A stretch of 64,000 nucleotides of DNA from Vicia villosa (Eukaryota; Streptophyta; Magnoliopsida; Fabales; Fabaceae), in assembly GCF_029867415.1 (NCBI RefSeq), contig NC_081184.1, forward strand, positions 71,856,116-71,920,115. The letters are read 5' to 3'. The notes beneath the pieces were generated by a model. The model had not been told where the DNA came from and ran no database searches. It saw only the letters and a program-made list of their open reading frames with translations. Within the stretch, counting starts at the first letter, position 1, and each line of letters opens with the position of its first letter. Positions 35,307-46,152 of this stretch are shown one piece after another. Position numbers and translations under genes: made by a program.

Positions 35307-35948
35307 CCAAAACTTTGAGTAATTCCTTGTCACTTCACAATGATAATGAAAGAAACGAAGAAGGAAAATTTGGGAAGAAAGGTGAATTAGGGTTTGAAAA
35401 GAAATAAGAGAAGGAAGAAGAATATTTTATGAAAAGTTTCTCTTTGCTCACAAATTATGGAACATCTTATTCACTTTTCAATTGCAAAATTCCATGACTT
35501 TAATTGTATACAAAATAGGGGTTACTCTCTCTATTTATAGTTTTAGGTTGCATTCTCCCTAAGGCAAAGCCCAAAACATAAAAGCCCAAAATACCTAATT
35601 CTCCCAACAATACAAAATTAGGCTTAAGTCAAAATACCTATCGAGGCAACTCCTTCAACATTTCGACACAATCTTCCTTAGGTCGAGCAACCTGCTTCGA
35701 CACAACGAATTACAATCTCAACAAGCCCAAATATATTGCCTTTCTTAGACTAGTACCTTTTCATTTTGCCAAAAATATGAGAAATAAATGGAGAATTAAA
35801 GTTTAAATCGAAGGAGTAATCATATAACGAAGCATGTTAAAAAAGCAAGTGATCCATAATTTATACACAACTACAAACACTTAATTATTCATTTAATCAT
35901 CCCATTAACATCTTCATGTTCCAAAACTCAAATAATAACATCTGTATA
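35307..35948 (-). other. Non-coding, possibly a copia LTR remnant
   Basis: There is no gene. It contains a TATA-like TATTTATAG near 35540 and a run of TCGACA/TCGAGC words (35640-35710) that I associate with a legume copia LTR. The boundaries are not visible. Confidence 0.35.
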
Positions 35949-37109
35949 TGTAACATCGTCTAAACCATACAGCAATTATATTGCATAACCGGAGTAAATT
36001 AGCATGCATATCAAAAAAGGGTGTCACATGTATTCAAAAAAACGGAAAAAATAAAACACAAATGCACCTGGTTATATTTATAACACACATTTAAATTCAT
36101 GTTCCATATGCACGTCACAGCAGAATAGTTTAAACATTTCAATATGATACCAATCATATAGTCTCATAATATCAAGTTGTGAATAAAATCATAGGCACCA
36201 AAGGCCAATATGACATAATCTCAAATACACAAAAATATAAAGAGAGTATATCAAACATCTCTAAAAGCAACATGAATCTAATGTTCCCCAGTGTTACATA
36301 ACCCGAGCATAACTCACTACCTAGAAATATGATAAACAACGAAATAGCTGTGCGACTAAATCCTTGCAAGCGAGCACCTCTACTCCTCGGTATCAGAGTG
36401 ATGTTGTACAAAATAACATTTCAACATAAGGGTGAGAATTCATATCATTATAGAAATATATAATAATAAGCTATGTGTAACAAAATACATCCATAGACTT
36501 CATCACACTTCATACATTCAAGTATTCAACTCTTTTTCACATGATTTACAAGTTTACAAATACAACATAGATCAACGGTTTAAGATACCAAAGTAATCAA
36601 ATCACAATTATCACCAAAGTGCCATTCACACAAATATCACCTAAGCACACCAAAACACATTTCACATCGATACGTGTGACTCCAATTTGAATCAATACAT
36701 TATGCATGTGGTACCAAATGTTATTCTTATAGGTGTTACCGCGTCCATCCTTCAGAAAAATAACCAGCAAATAAACTCGTCCTCTAAGCTTCTAACCAAT
36801 CTTCTAGGTTTGGGACAAGTCACTAGTTTCCACGAAAATAATGAACATCGCATATTTCCCACCGAATGAATGCATGTGCAAATATCAACAAAATATATTC
36901 AATTAATACCATCTCCAAATATTAATTATACAAACATATATCACACCATTCGTCACATATGACTCACCTCACATTTGCACAAACATACACATATCATGTT
37001 ATCAATCACACATGAAACTAATAATTAATTAATTAATTTATATATCACATAATAATTAATAAAAACAAATACTTAATAAAATAACTAATAAATAAAAATC
37101 GGGTGCTAC
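35949..37109 (-). repeat. Tekay-type LTR remnant
   Basis: It begins TGTAACATCGTCTAAA, aligning with the outer end of the LTR at 44232. It keeps landmarks in the same order: a GTTCCCCAGTGTTACA block near 36288, AAGGGTGAGAATTCAT near 36427, and GCATGTGGTACCA near 36705. It is much diverged, has an ATTA run near 37020, and is cut at 37110 by an Ogre LTR. Confidence 0.7.
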
Positions 37110-37639
37110 TGTCATTCCAAATTTTTGACCCCCCCAAGATGTCACATCATATAGCATCTCACATGCTTCAACAACTCAAAGTATAGACTCACAACAGATG
37201 CTTGATCACCAAATCCTCAAATTACGGTTTCAAGCCAGGAAATTCAGGAAAATGATCAATCAATGATTGAAATGATCCTCAACACAATCATAGAGGTCAA
37301 GATGCTTAATTCATCTACATATGATCTCCAATATCAAGGCATCAAGCCTCAAGTTCATCAAGAGCACCAGATTAGGGTTTTGAATTCATACGGGACTGAA
37401 ATCAAGATTTCACCTGGGAAGAACTTCAAGCTTCAAAACACAATTCAAAGAACTCAAGTATCTTCATATGATTCCCCAATTTCATCTGGTCCACAAGTAT
37501 GGTTTTTGACCTAATTCACCTAGAAAGTTTACTTTTAGTCAAGACATGATTCCATGACCTAAATCCTGACTCAAGGGTCTTCAATACTCCATGATTAGTA
37601 ACCCATATCACTCATTTGTAGGAGAACCTGCCTCATTTG
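37110..37639 (+). repeat. Ogre-type LTR A, start (interrupted)
   Basis: It starts TGTCATTCCAAATTTTTG, close to the start of the LTR nested inside it. It is interrupted at 37639 by LTR B and resumes at 43755. The small frame 37263-37514 is not a gene. Confidence 0.7.
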
Positions 37640-39169
37640 TGTCATACCCTAATTTTTGACCCCCCCTGAGATGACATATCTTCAGGATTTTCATCAAGTC
37701 AAAACAAGTACCCAGAGCAGCCTGACATTCAATCGAGGGTATTCCAAGACAAGAAAACTCAGGCAAAGGATCAATCAATAGAGGGATTAGTCTCCAATAC
37801 AATCATAAGACTCAAAAGCCTCATTATTACACCTATGATTGATTAAGACACCCAATCATCTAAGCACAGGATTACTCAGATCAACAGACTAGGGTTTGGA
37901 GCCTATCAAGGACTAAAATCAGGGATCACTTTTGGGAAACCCTAAAAAGCCCCAGGGAACCATTCAAAGACATCAATCATCTTCAAATAACTCATATGAC
38001 AAGATCCACTGGACATTACATCTCAGTTCAAAGTCTACAGTCATCATTGTCCTCTGGTCGACAATTAGGGTTTTTGACCTAATTCACCAAGATAGTTGAC
38101 TTTTAATCAGGGCATGAATCCAAAGCTTAAGACATGATTCAAGAGTCTCTACTACCTCAATATAATCCATTTACATCATTCATTTGAGGATAAGATCTTG
38201 TTTCTACACAAAAGTCCAAAAATTCACTTTGTCAGGCAAAAGTCAACTGTATGGGATCACCTTTGACTTTTAAGGTTTTTGGTCAAAGAATGACTTTCAA
38301 AGATCAATATCATCAATATATGGATATTAAAGTCATTTGACCAAAGAAATTCAAAGAAATTCATCAAGGAGCAAAAAGTCGGGAATTAGGGTTTTTGAGG
38401 GCATAGTGAGAACTCAAAATTTCACCTACACAACTCAAAAAACTTCCAACATGAAAGTTGTAGATCTTGCAAAATAAAACAACATCTTACAAAGGAACTT
38501 TTTTCAAAAGATCAACCATTTATGAAGTTTTGGAAATTTTGAAGTTTAGGTCATAAACACTTAAAAAAATTTCTAAGTGTTTTAACCTAGTTTTCATCCA
38601 ACTTTGGGCTCATTTTTCACAAATTTCCCAAATGATTCTGAAGAAGACATAAACTAATGATTTAAAGTAGATGTTTAGGGCTTTCCAAATTGTGTTCAAC
38701 CTTCTCCAAATTCAATTTGAGCTAGGAGTTATGCTTGTTCAAAGTTGGCCTCATGAAGTAAAATTATAGGTCATGTACAATTTGAAACTTTGCAATTTTG
38801 TGCATATTGCTTCACTAAGTGATGCTACACGACCTCTAATGCATCTGGAACCATACCATACATCAATTTCCATCATTGCATAAGGATTAGAGAAGATTCC
38901 CAAAAACAAAGGCATGTGATTATGTAATGATTGCATTTTTGAATTTATGGCAAATTGGTGATTCATCAAAGGAATCTTCTCCCAACCAATTGGAGCTCAT
39001 TTCTGCAGCAAATTTGTCCCCTAAGATCAAGCAAAACCGATGGCTAGGGAGTGGTATCAAAGAGCTCATCATTGCACTTGGGATATTCTTTGAATTTCTT
39101 CATGGCTAAGAAACCAAAGTGACTTCATTAAGCAAGCTTACTATCTCCAATTGCTCAGCATCATTTGCC

Positions 39170-39177
39170 TATAAATA
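39170..39177 (+). promoter_or_regulatory. TATA box of Ogre-type LTR B
   Basis: TATAAATA in GCCTATAAATAAGAGAGC, about 1.53 kb into the LTR. Probable promoter. Confidence 0.65.
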
Positions 39178-39980
39178 AGAGAGCATACCTCAGTAATCAA
39201 ACACACCAAAGCAACAGAATTCTTGCTTTCTCTCTTCTTTCTCCATACTTAAGGTTTTCAAAGGTTCTTTGGCAAGAAGACTCGGATTCTTCAAACCAAA
39301 GCTCTTCCCTTGGAATTAAGTATTCAAACACATTAGGGGAGTCATTTAGAGGTGATCCAAACCTCTGAAACACTTCTGGGAGTGAGGAATCATCATCTGC
39401 ACCTCTCACTTGGAGCTGTTGCAGTTGGGGTCGAGCAAGAGGTTCTGGGTACTTTCAGTCCAAGCTAAGCATCTCAACACCTTCCAGGAGGATCACTGAA
39501 GCTATTTGGATCGTTGCAACAACTCTGCAACACACTTTGATCAGAGCCAGATCTTCATTTTTCAGGTAAGTTTCCAAAACTTCAAACTCTATGGTTCACG
39601 CATGATAAATTAAAAATGAAGTTACCAGTTGGTTTCTGCACCTTCATAGATCATTAGCCCTCAATCAATTGCATCAAAACATACATATATAGCATTTCAT
39701 GTTTAAATTCAGTTGTAGGGTTCTTAGTGTTCATGCTTGCGAATTTTATGTTACACTTAGAATAAATGAAATTAAAAGACACCATCATAATCCTCGTCCA
39801 AAAACGAGCAAAATCCATCCTTACATCTTTGAATTTGGTTGAGAATTGAGGGAGATAGGATTTCCAGAAATTGAAATCGTGAGGTTGAAGATGAAGTTGC
39901 TTTGCGCGCGTTTTTTTGAATTCTCAGAAGCAAGTTTAAAATATAATCAATTGGAAGCGTGTTTTGAACGACTAAAACGT

Positions 39981-40055
39981 TCAGCTCATTTGGTTACAAG
40001 CGCCTCTCACTTTCTCATGCCTTAGGTCTGGGGTTCGATCCCCCCCTCAGACCTT
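39981..40055 (+). repeat. tRNA-like module 1 inside Ogre LTR B
   Basis: The A-box-like part is CAGCTCATTTGGTTA (39982-39996). The B box GGTTCGATCCC is a full match to the consensus (40032-40042). The B box lies at the top of an inverted repeat, AGGTCTG and CAGACCT. I see no clean anticodon arm. Confidence 0.55.
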
Positions 40056-40130
40056 TTGTTCAATTTATTTTTTTTCAACTCATTTAATGTCTTGCTTTCA
40101 CATATAATCATATGGGCTCTTTCCTTAAAC

Positions 40131-40207
40131 AGGCCACGCGCGTGGCCCAGTTGGTATTTGTTTTGTTTGGTAACCAAGAGGGCGTGAGTTCAACCCTTGG
40201 TGAGACC
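40131..40207 (+). repeat. tRNA-like module 2 inside Ogre LTR B
   Basis: A-box TGGCCCAGTTGG at 40143-40154 fits the consensus; a B-box-like AGTTCAACCCT lies at 40187-40197 inside an inverted repeat, CCAAG and CTTGG. It follows module 1 by about 100 bp. Confidence 0.5.
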
Positions 40208-41316
40208 AAACCATATTTTTACTACTATTTTTCTTCCTTTTTTTTATCAACTTCACACAATCATTTAACTTATCAAATAAATCCATTTTTACTTCATTTT
40301 TCACACACTTGTCATTTAATGTATATATTTTGTGAATAATCAAAAAAATCATAAAAATATTATTTATTTCATGTATTTTTATTAGGTTTAAAATAGTATG
40401 TTTTAGGTGTTTTCTTAAATACTTTAATACATATTTTCACTTTGTTTTAACCTAAATCATTTTGTAAATAAAGTTTATGATAAAACCCTAATTGTTTAGG
40501 TCTTAATTAAGTAAAAAAAAATCTTTATTTTTACTTTAATTAAGTTGACTTTTGTCAATTCTCAAAACTGTTTTCAATCTCCAAATAAATCAAATGATTA
40601 GGGTTTTCAAACAACAAAACCTTGTATCATTCAAAATCATTTTCAAATTGCTTTTACACCAGTACTGTAAAGTACTGGGCCTCTAATAGAGTGTAAGTCC
40701 CAAACACCTTCTCTTCTTAGCTTGTTTTCAAAGCTGTATTTTCAAAATCTTCTTTCTGTTTTCAAAACATTCTTCTGGTATTTGAAGGGCATTATTCCCG
40801 GTGAAACTCTTCAGATACCTATGTGACCTTTGTCCATCTTCACTTCTTCTGTTTTCAAAAAACTATTAACTGTTTATCATATATATTCAACTGTTATCAA
40901 CAAAACAACAAAAATTACTGTTGAGGCTCTGTACATACTTCTTCAAAGGCCTCCACTCCATCCAGGTTAGGCTTTACAAGCTTTCAATTTACAGTCTTTA
41001 TTTAAATTACTGTCAAATATAAACTGTGCATATACTAGTTTAGAACTACGTTTGAGTATAAACCTTAGGACAGTTAAACTATATATATATTATAGGAATA
41101 TGGCCTAGGATTGAGAATGTCTTCCCGGTGAAGGCTCTTTCCTAATTAGAGATCTGTAGTTCAAACCCCCAAGATGAATTATTCCCGGTGAAACATCTTG
41201 GCAAAAACCTTAGAATCCAAATAATAGGACACATCCACTCAAAGAGGAATTATTCCCGGTGAAACCTCTTACCCATTTGCTTAGAGCCAAAATAAGTTCA
41301 AAACTACATAGCTTTC

Positions 41317-43202
41317 TCTTGTGCTATAACAAGGACCCTCGATTAGCCTCCTCTTGGGCTTCGTACAAGGACCCACAGGCTTCTTAAAAGCATTTCCAGC
41401 TTCCTCTTGAGCTTGTATACAAGGACCCATCAGGTTTCTTATAAACATAGGAACAGGTCTTTAGTCACCTTTTAGCCTATCCTGGTGAGTTTCTTCCAAT
41501 TTAAACCAGACTTTAAACAAGCTAAGTTTGTCTCAATTCTACATTGAGTACATTTTTGGAATGAGAGACATGGACAGTCTCTGTCACCCTTATCTTCATC
41601 AATCTTCCTTAGCAGAGTCTAGGATCTATGTTTATTTCCTCCTCAGCATGTGTCAGCCTTCATCTTGGGCTTTAAACAAGAAGTCTCCACTAGATAATCT
41701 TTCTGCCATTCATGTTAACAAAATCCCTGGAAAGGGTTAGCTTCCACACATTCATCCATTTTCAATCAAAAATCCCTGGAAAGGGTTAGCTTCCACACAT
41801 TCATCCATTTCAACAAAATCCCTGGAAAGGGTTAGCCTCCAAAGTCAATTAAAATCAATCCATCATTTCAATAACAAATTCCCTGGAAAGGGTTAGCCTC
41901 CAAAGTCAATTAAAATCAATCCATCATTTCAATAACAAATCCCCTGGAAAGGGTTAGCCTCCAACATCTGTCTAAAAAATGTCAAAACCCCTGGAAAGGG
42001 TTAGCCTCCAAAGTCAATTAATAAAAATGTCAAAAAAAATAAAGATTCATTTCTCTTAGGAGATAATTTCCCCAAAAGAGTCAAAACCCCTGGAAAAGGT
42101 CAGCCTCCAAAAAACATGATAAAGTCAGTCTTTTAACAGACAAATTCACCAACTGAGTCAAAATCCCTGGAAAGGGTTAGCTTCCAAAAAGAAAAACAGT
42201 CTTTCAATAAATAAAATCTCCTCAGTAGAGTCAAAACCAACAAAAATAGTTAGCCTCAACCTTGGGCTTCATACAAGGCACCAAACAATAAAACTCCCCT
42301 GTCAAGAGTCAGCCTCAACCTTGGGCATTGTACAAGGCAGATAATAGAGTCTTCCCAGTGAGTTATTCATCTCTCAGTAGCCACAACCTTGGGCTTTGTA
42401 CAAGGCAGATAAACCATATTTTCATGTGTCAAAGATTCCTAACACCTAGGATCTTTCCCCCATAGAGTCATCCATACTCAGTTCATTTAAGAGTCTGCCA
42501 CAACCTTGGGCTTTATACAAGGCAGAAAATAATGTTTTCCCTAGCTAGAGTCAGCCACAACCTTGGGCTTTGTACAAGGCACCTAAAATAGAGTCATTCA
42601 TTCAATTATCCTCAACAGTCAGCCACAACCTTGGGCTTTGTACAAGGCACACAAATAGAGTCTCCCTAAGTAGAGTCAGCCTCAATTCTGGGCTTCGTAC
42701 AGAACACAAAAATACCCTGTAATTAATCCTCAGTGGAGTCATCTCCCAGAGTCAATAATTAATCAATCAAAAAGCCTCAAGCTTGGGCCTCATACAAGCC
42801 AGCTAAAGTCAAATCTTTTACACAGTAGATAGACATAGCTTATCTCTATAGAGAGATATTTTTACTACTCTACCACATTCAAACAAACAAACATTTCAAT
42901 TTCAATTTCAATCAAAGTCTCCCATTTAGGACTCTGAAAGACATGCTCTGGCACATCCCCAGACTTGTACACTTTCCCTAATTTGGACGAGCAACTTTCT
43001 TTCATTTAAGAGGCATCTGACTGGCATACTTGCACACACAAGTAAGGTCCCCCTCTTGAATGAAATGAATCCAGTTATTCTGCCACTCCTTTAAATGTTT
43101 GTGGTAGAATAGTACAAATACCTCTCTGTAAAGATGATTTCATGACTCTTTACTGTAAACAGAGATTTAATTCCAAGCTTCAACCTTGAGCTTCAAGCAA
43201 GG
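41317..43202 (+). repeat. Array of 13 CCTTG/CAAGG hairpins in Ogre LTR B
   Basis: Each unit is a 5-bp inverted repeat around an 8-10-base loop, usually GGCTTTGTA. Units start at 41317, 41352, 41405, 41663, 42260, 42319, 42387, 42504, 42561, 42629, 42686, 42781 and 43184. Seven are CCTTG/CAAGG, three TCTTG/CAAGG, one TCTTG/CAAGA, one TTCTG/CAGAA and one GCTTG/CAAGC, so arm changes are often matched. Confidence 0.75.
41725..42176 (+). repeat. Array of CCCTGGAAAGGG hairpins in Ogre LTR B
   Basis: CCCT-GGAA-AGGG starts at 41725, 41774, 41820, 41881, 41942, 41989 and 42165, with a degenerate eighth copy near 42087. Each is followed by TTAGC and a pyrimidine stretch. The spacers vary from about 46 to 80 bp, so the 12-bp core is kept better than the spacers. 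Confidence 0.85.
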
Positions 43203-43754
43203 CACCAAAAAAACAATTAATTTCCCTAGTTAGTTCCCCGAACTACATTAAGCTCTGACTTCCACTAGGGATATGTAGGCATGAGGTTCACAAGGAATCT
43301 CAGCGAGCTAATAAAATACCAAAAATAGTCAGTCTGTCTATCTGTCTGTCTTTCTTTAATCAATTCAATTCCTTCTCCTAACACAAAGGAGAAACTTTCC
43401 CAATCATTAGCAGCAAACACAATCACAATGACACAGAGAAGGTTCCTGTAGAGTACTACAGAAATGTAGGGTGTTTAAACACTTCCCTATGTATAACCGA
43501 CCCCCCGGACTCCAGAATTTCTAGTCTAGGTGTAACTCCCCACACTTAGCAAACTCCTAGGGTTTAGTTGAGATCTTTTTTTCCCTTTCCTACTTGTAGG
43601 ACAAATAAGAAAGTTCGTGTGATATCGTAGGAAGAACTGAAATAAAATTCATCCCACCACGGGCGCATTCTCCTTCCAAATTTCGCGTGAAGGGTCTAGC
43701 GTGCCGTCCTCCCAAGTGAAACGGGGAGGTAAAAGAAAACGACACCACAATTTG

Positions 43755-43870
43755 AAACTCCGAAGATTACAATTCATTTGGAAAAGTCAACTGTTCGATA
43801 TCACCTTTTACTTTTGAGAGATTTTGTCAACTATGGACTTTTAAGGATCAAAATCATTAATGAAAATTCT
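43755..43870 (+). repeat. Ogre-type LTR A, continuation
   Basis: It resumes after solo LTR B with AAGTCAACTG and a TCACCTTT block, collinear with 38230-38330 in LTR B. It is cut near 43870 by a copia LTR, so the rest of LTR A is not in the window. Confidence 0.6.
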
Positions 43871-44231
43871 AGTAACACACGCTCGATGTCAACCTGGATG
43901 TTATGACATCCACACTTATGCAGCACAGACAGTAATAATAAAACAGCATAAAAACAATAAAGAACACACAGAATTGTTTACCCAGTTCGGTTCAAACAAC
44001 CTACTCTGGGGGCTACCAAGCCAGGGATGAAGTCCACTATCAGTAGTATCAATTCAAAGCTAAACTCCCCCGTTTACAACTTCTCACTTAATCACTACCC
44101 AATGACCCTTCTACCTAGGTTCTACCTAGATATGGAATATCTCCATTCCACTCCCCCTCAATCACAGTAGTGATTACACATAAACAATAAACAATTACAA
44201 ATAGAAGACATTATTCAAAAAACACACCTTG
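43871..44231 (-). repeat. Ty1/copia LTR remnant, left half
   Basis: Non-coding. Blocks such as GGATGTTATGACATCC and CCTACTCTGGGGGCTACCAA resemble the end of a known type of legume copia LTR in minus sense. The sequence is split by the chromovirus at 44232; the other half is 52529-53110. Outer boundaries are approximate. Confidence 0.5.
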
Positions 44232-46110
44232 TGTAACACCCCTCTAAATAACCCGCGGCAATTAAACAAATTATTTAAATCAGAGTAACATGTAGAGAGG
44301 TATCACAATTCATAAATAACAAAATACACGTCACATAAGTCATGCATCATTGGAACATCTGAAAATCATAACTCATTATTCAAACCATGTTCTACGCAGC
44401 GGAAAATATCACATCAAGTCTACATTATTACTAAATGTATCAGACTTCAACCAAAACAGATAAATATAGAGTTACAATTCAAAATTACAAGCAAACGTTC
44501 CCAGTGTTACAACTACCAGAGCATGACACCTGACGCTAACTAAAAACACTGACTCATGAGCTAATCCTCACCGAGTCGAACAGCCGCTATCCTCAGTCTG
44601 AAAATGACAACATGTAAGGGTGAGTCTCATCATAATTAACAAATGTTATAAGGTTATAAAGCAATAACACGTCACAGTTGCATCATTCACCCAATTGTTT
44701 CATAAACAGACAAACAAAACAAAACAAAACAAATAACAACCAACGCATCATCAGCATTTACCTCACTGGAATACCTCCAATCATGTCATAAATCATGCAT
44801 ATGAATGAACTGACACTATGCATGTGGTACCAACGTCATCCAATGGGTATAACCCATGACCGATCTATCATCATCCAGATACGGTCCTGCCAGCACAGAT
44901 TCCACACAATGGGAATCATGCCCTTCACTGATCCAACACATCCCTTATGGATACAGTATCAACAATGCACATGAATGAATGCAACATATATAACATACTT
45001 ATATCATTATCAACATCATCCTCAATCATCATCATCATTCAAGTATGTTCATATATATTAACATCATTCAACCACAATTCTATCATCATCATGTCGAAAA
45101 CATGTACATATTTGCTACAATCGTCGTCATCATCAAGCAATAGCAACATACATTATCATCATTCTAAAACCAGTCAAATCATCATCACATAGATCGTTTA
45201 ATAAAGTTCATTTAGCCCAAAACGGCGCATCAAATGAACCAACGGTTAGAAAGTTACGCCTCTTTGAACTTTCTTAAGAATATCACAAAACATCAACAGC
45301 ACGCGGCGCCATCACACATTCGCGGCGCGGAACGAATCGAAACAACGCTTTCGCGGCGCGTACACATGTTCGCGGCGCGGAACGATTTGGAACAACGCCT
45401 TCGCGGCGCGGTCACCTGTTCGCGGCGCGTACTGAACGCAACAAGACTTCCTGACATTCTACCTTCAGGTTCGCGGCGCCTCCCCTCTGTACGTGGCGCG
45501 AACCGCGATTCTAAAAACCCCAATCTGCAGAAAAACAGCATTCCATGTATCCCAAACACCCCAACACATACCAGTGCGAACATGGAGAATTAGAATGCAC
45601 AAACAACACAAATTACGTCTCGTAATGCACCAAATATTCATCAATTGAGATTATAACAACACATACATCATAGATTCAAAACACAGGGTCAAATATCACA
45701 CAATTGACACAATCCCTAAACCTATCATATGACTCAATTGATCCGAATTCTACATCTATTCAGCATTATCAACCCCTAACCCGATAATAGATGGTAATCA
45801 AGACAAGTCCCCCCTTACCTTAGATAATTCTGGATTCTTGGTCTCTCCCTCTATCGTTCTCCTTCGCGTTCTTCGTTCTTCAGACCTCTTTCTTTCACGC
45901 TCTTTCTTTTTCCCAATTCCAATGTTTATGAAATAATAAAATTAGAAAAAAAGGTTTTACAGAATCACTCCCCCTTCTTCCTCTATTTCCACATATGGCC
46001 CAAAAGCCAAAACCTCATTTTATTTATTATTTCCACAATTTCTTTAATAATTCTAATTATTAATTCAATAATAAAAATTAAATTAATATTAAAATTATAC
46101 GGGCGTTACA
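44232..46110 (-). repeat. 3' LTR of the intact chromovirus
   Basis: In element sense it starts TGTAACGCCCG at 46110 and ends GGGTGTTACA at 44232. Differences from the other LTR are at 44824, 45340, 45349, 45494 and about 45566. It contains the CGCGGCGCG box array, the conserved CGCCGTTTTGGGC block (45210-45240, minus) and a candidate intron (45818 down to 44598). The frames 44947-45192 and 45234-45593 occur in both LTRs, have no recognised domain and are not called. Confidence 0.95.
45302..45500 (-). repeat. CGCGGCGCG box array, four pairs
   Basis: Plus-strand starts are 45302 (CGCGGCGCC), 45321, 45352, 45371, 45402, 45421, 45472 (CGCGGCGCC) and 45492 (CGTGGCGCG). The core is CGCG-G-CGCG. 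Pairs are 19, 19, 19 and 20 bp apart; the first three pairs repeat every 50 bp. The same array is in the other LTR at 51720-51918. It is a GC-rich island in AT-rich DNA. Confidence 0.88.
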
Positions 46111-46130
46111 ACTCTCCCCCACTAAAAGAG
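46111..46130 (-). other. Polypurine tract of the intact chromovirus
   Basis: On the minus strand the tract AGTGGGGGAGAGT ends directly at the 3' LTR, preceded by CTCTTTT. Confidence 0.85.
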
Positions 46131-46152
46131 TTTTCGTCCTCGAAAACATACC

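Larger units (their letters stand above)
37640..43749 (+). mobile_element. Ogre-type solo LTR B, 6110 bp (TSD ATTTG)
   Basis: It starts TGTCATACCCTAATTTTTG and ends GAAAACGACACCACA, flanked by ATTTG at 37635-37639 and 43750-43754. Flanking sequence on both sides belongs to a related LTR (A). Landmarks: TATA box 39170-39177, perfect splice-donor-like CAGGTAAGT at 39563-39571, two tRNA-like modules (39981-40055, 40131-40207), several TTCCCGGTGAA copies (40795-41260), then two hairpin arrays (41317-43202). The block with GTATAACCGACCCCCC is near 43490. It has no coding capacity. The Tat/Ogre assignment rests on the extreme length and the start sequence. Confidence 0.85.

Noticed and set aside
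41725..42176. Regularly spaced short repeats resembling a CRISPR array
   Set aside because: The repeats are 12 bp with related, uneven spacers, and lie in a plant LTR between a matching TSD pair.
45234..45593. A 119-residue open frame in GC-rich DNA, with a near copy at 51652-52011
   Set aside because: Both lie in the LTRs at the same place; the frame is open because the CGCGGCGCG array lacks stops. No domain, and it overlaps an opposite-strand frame of similar length.
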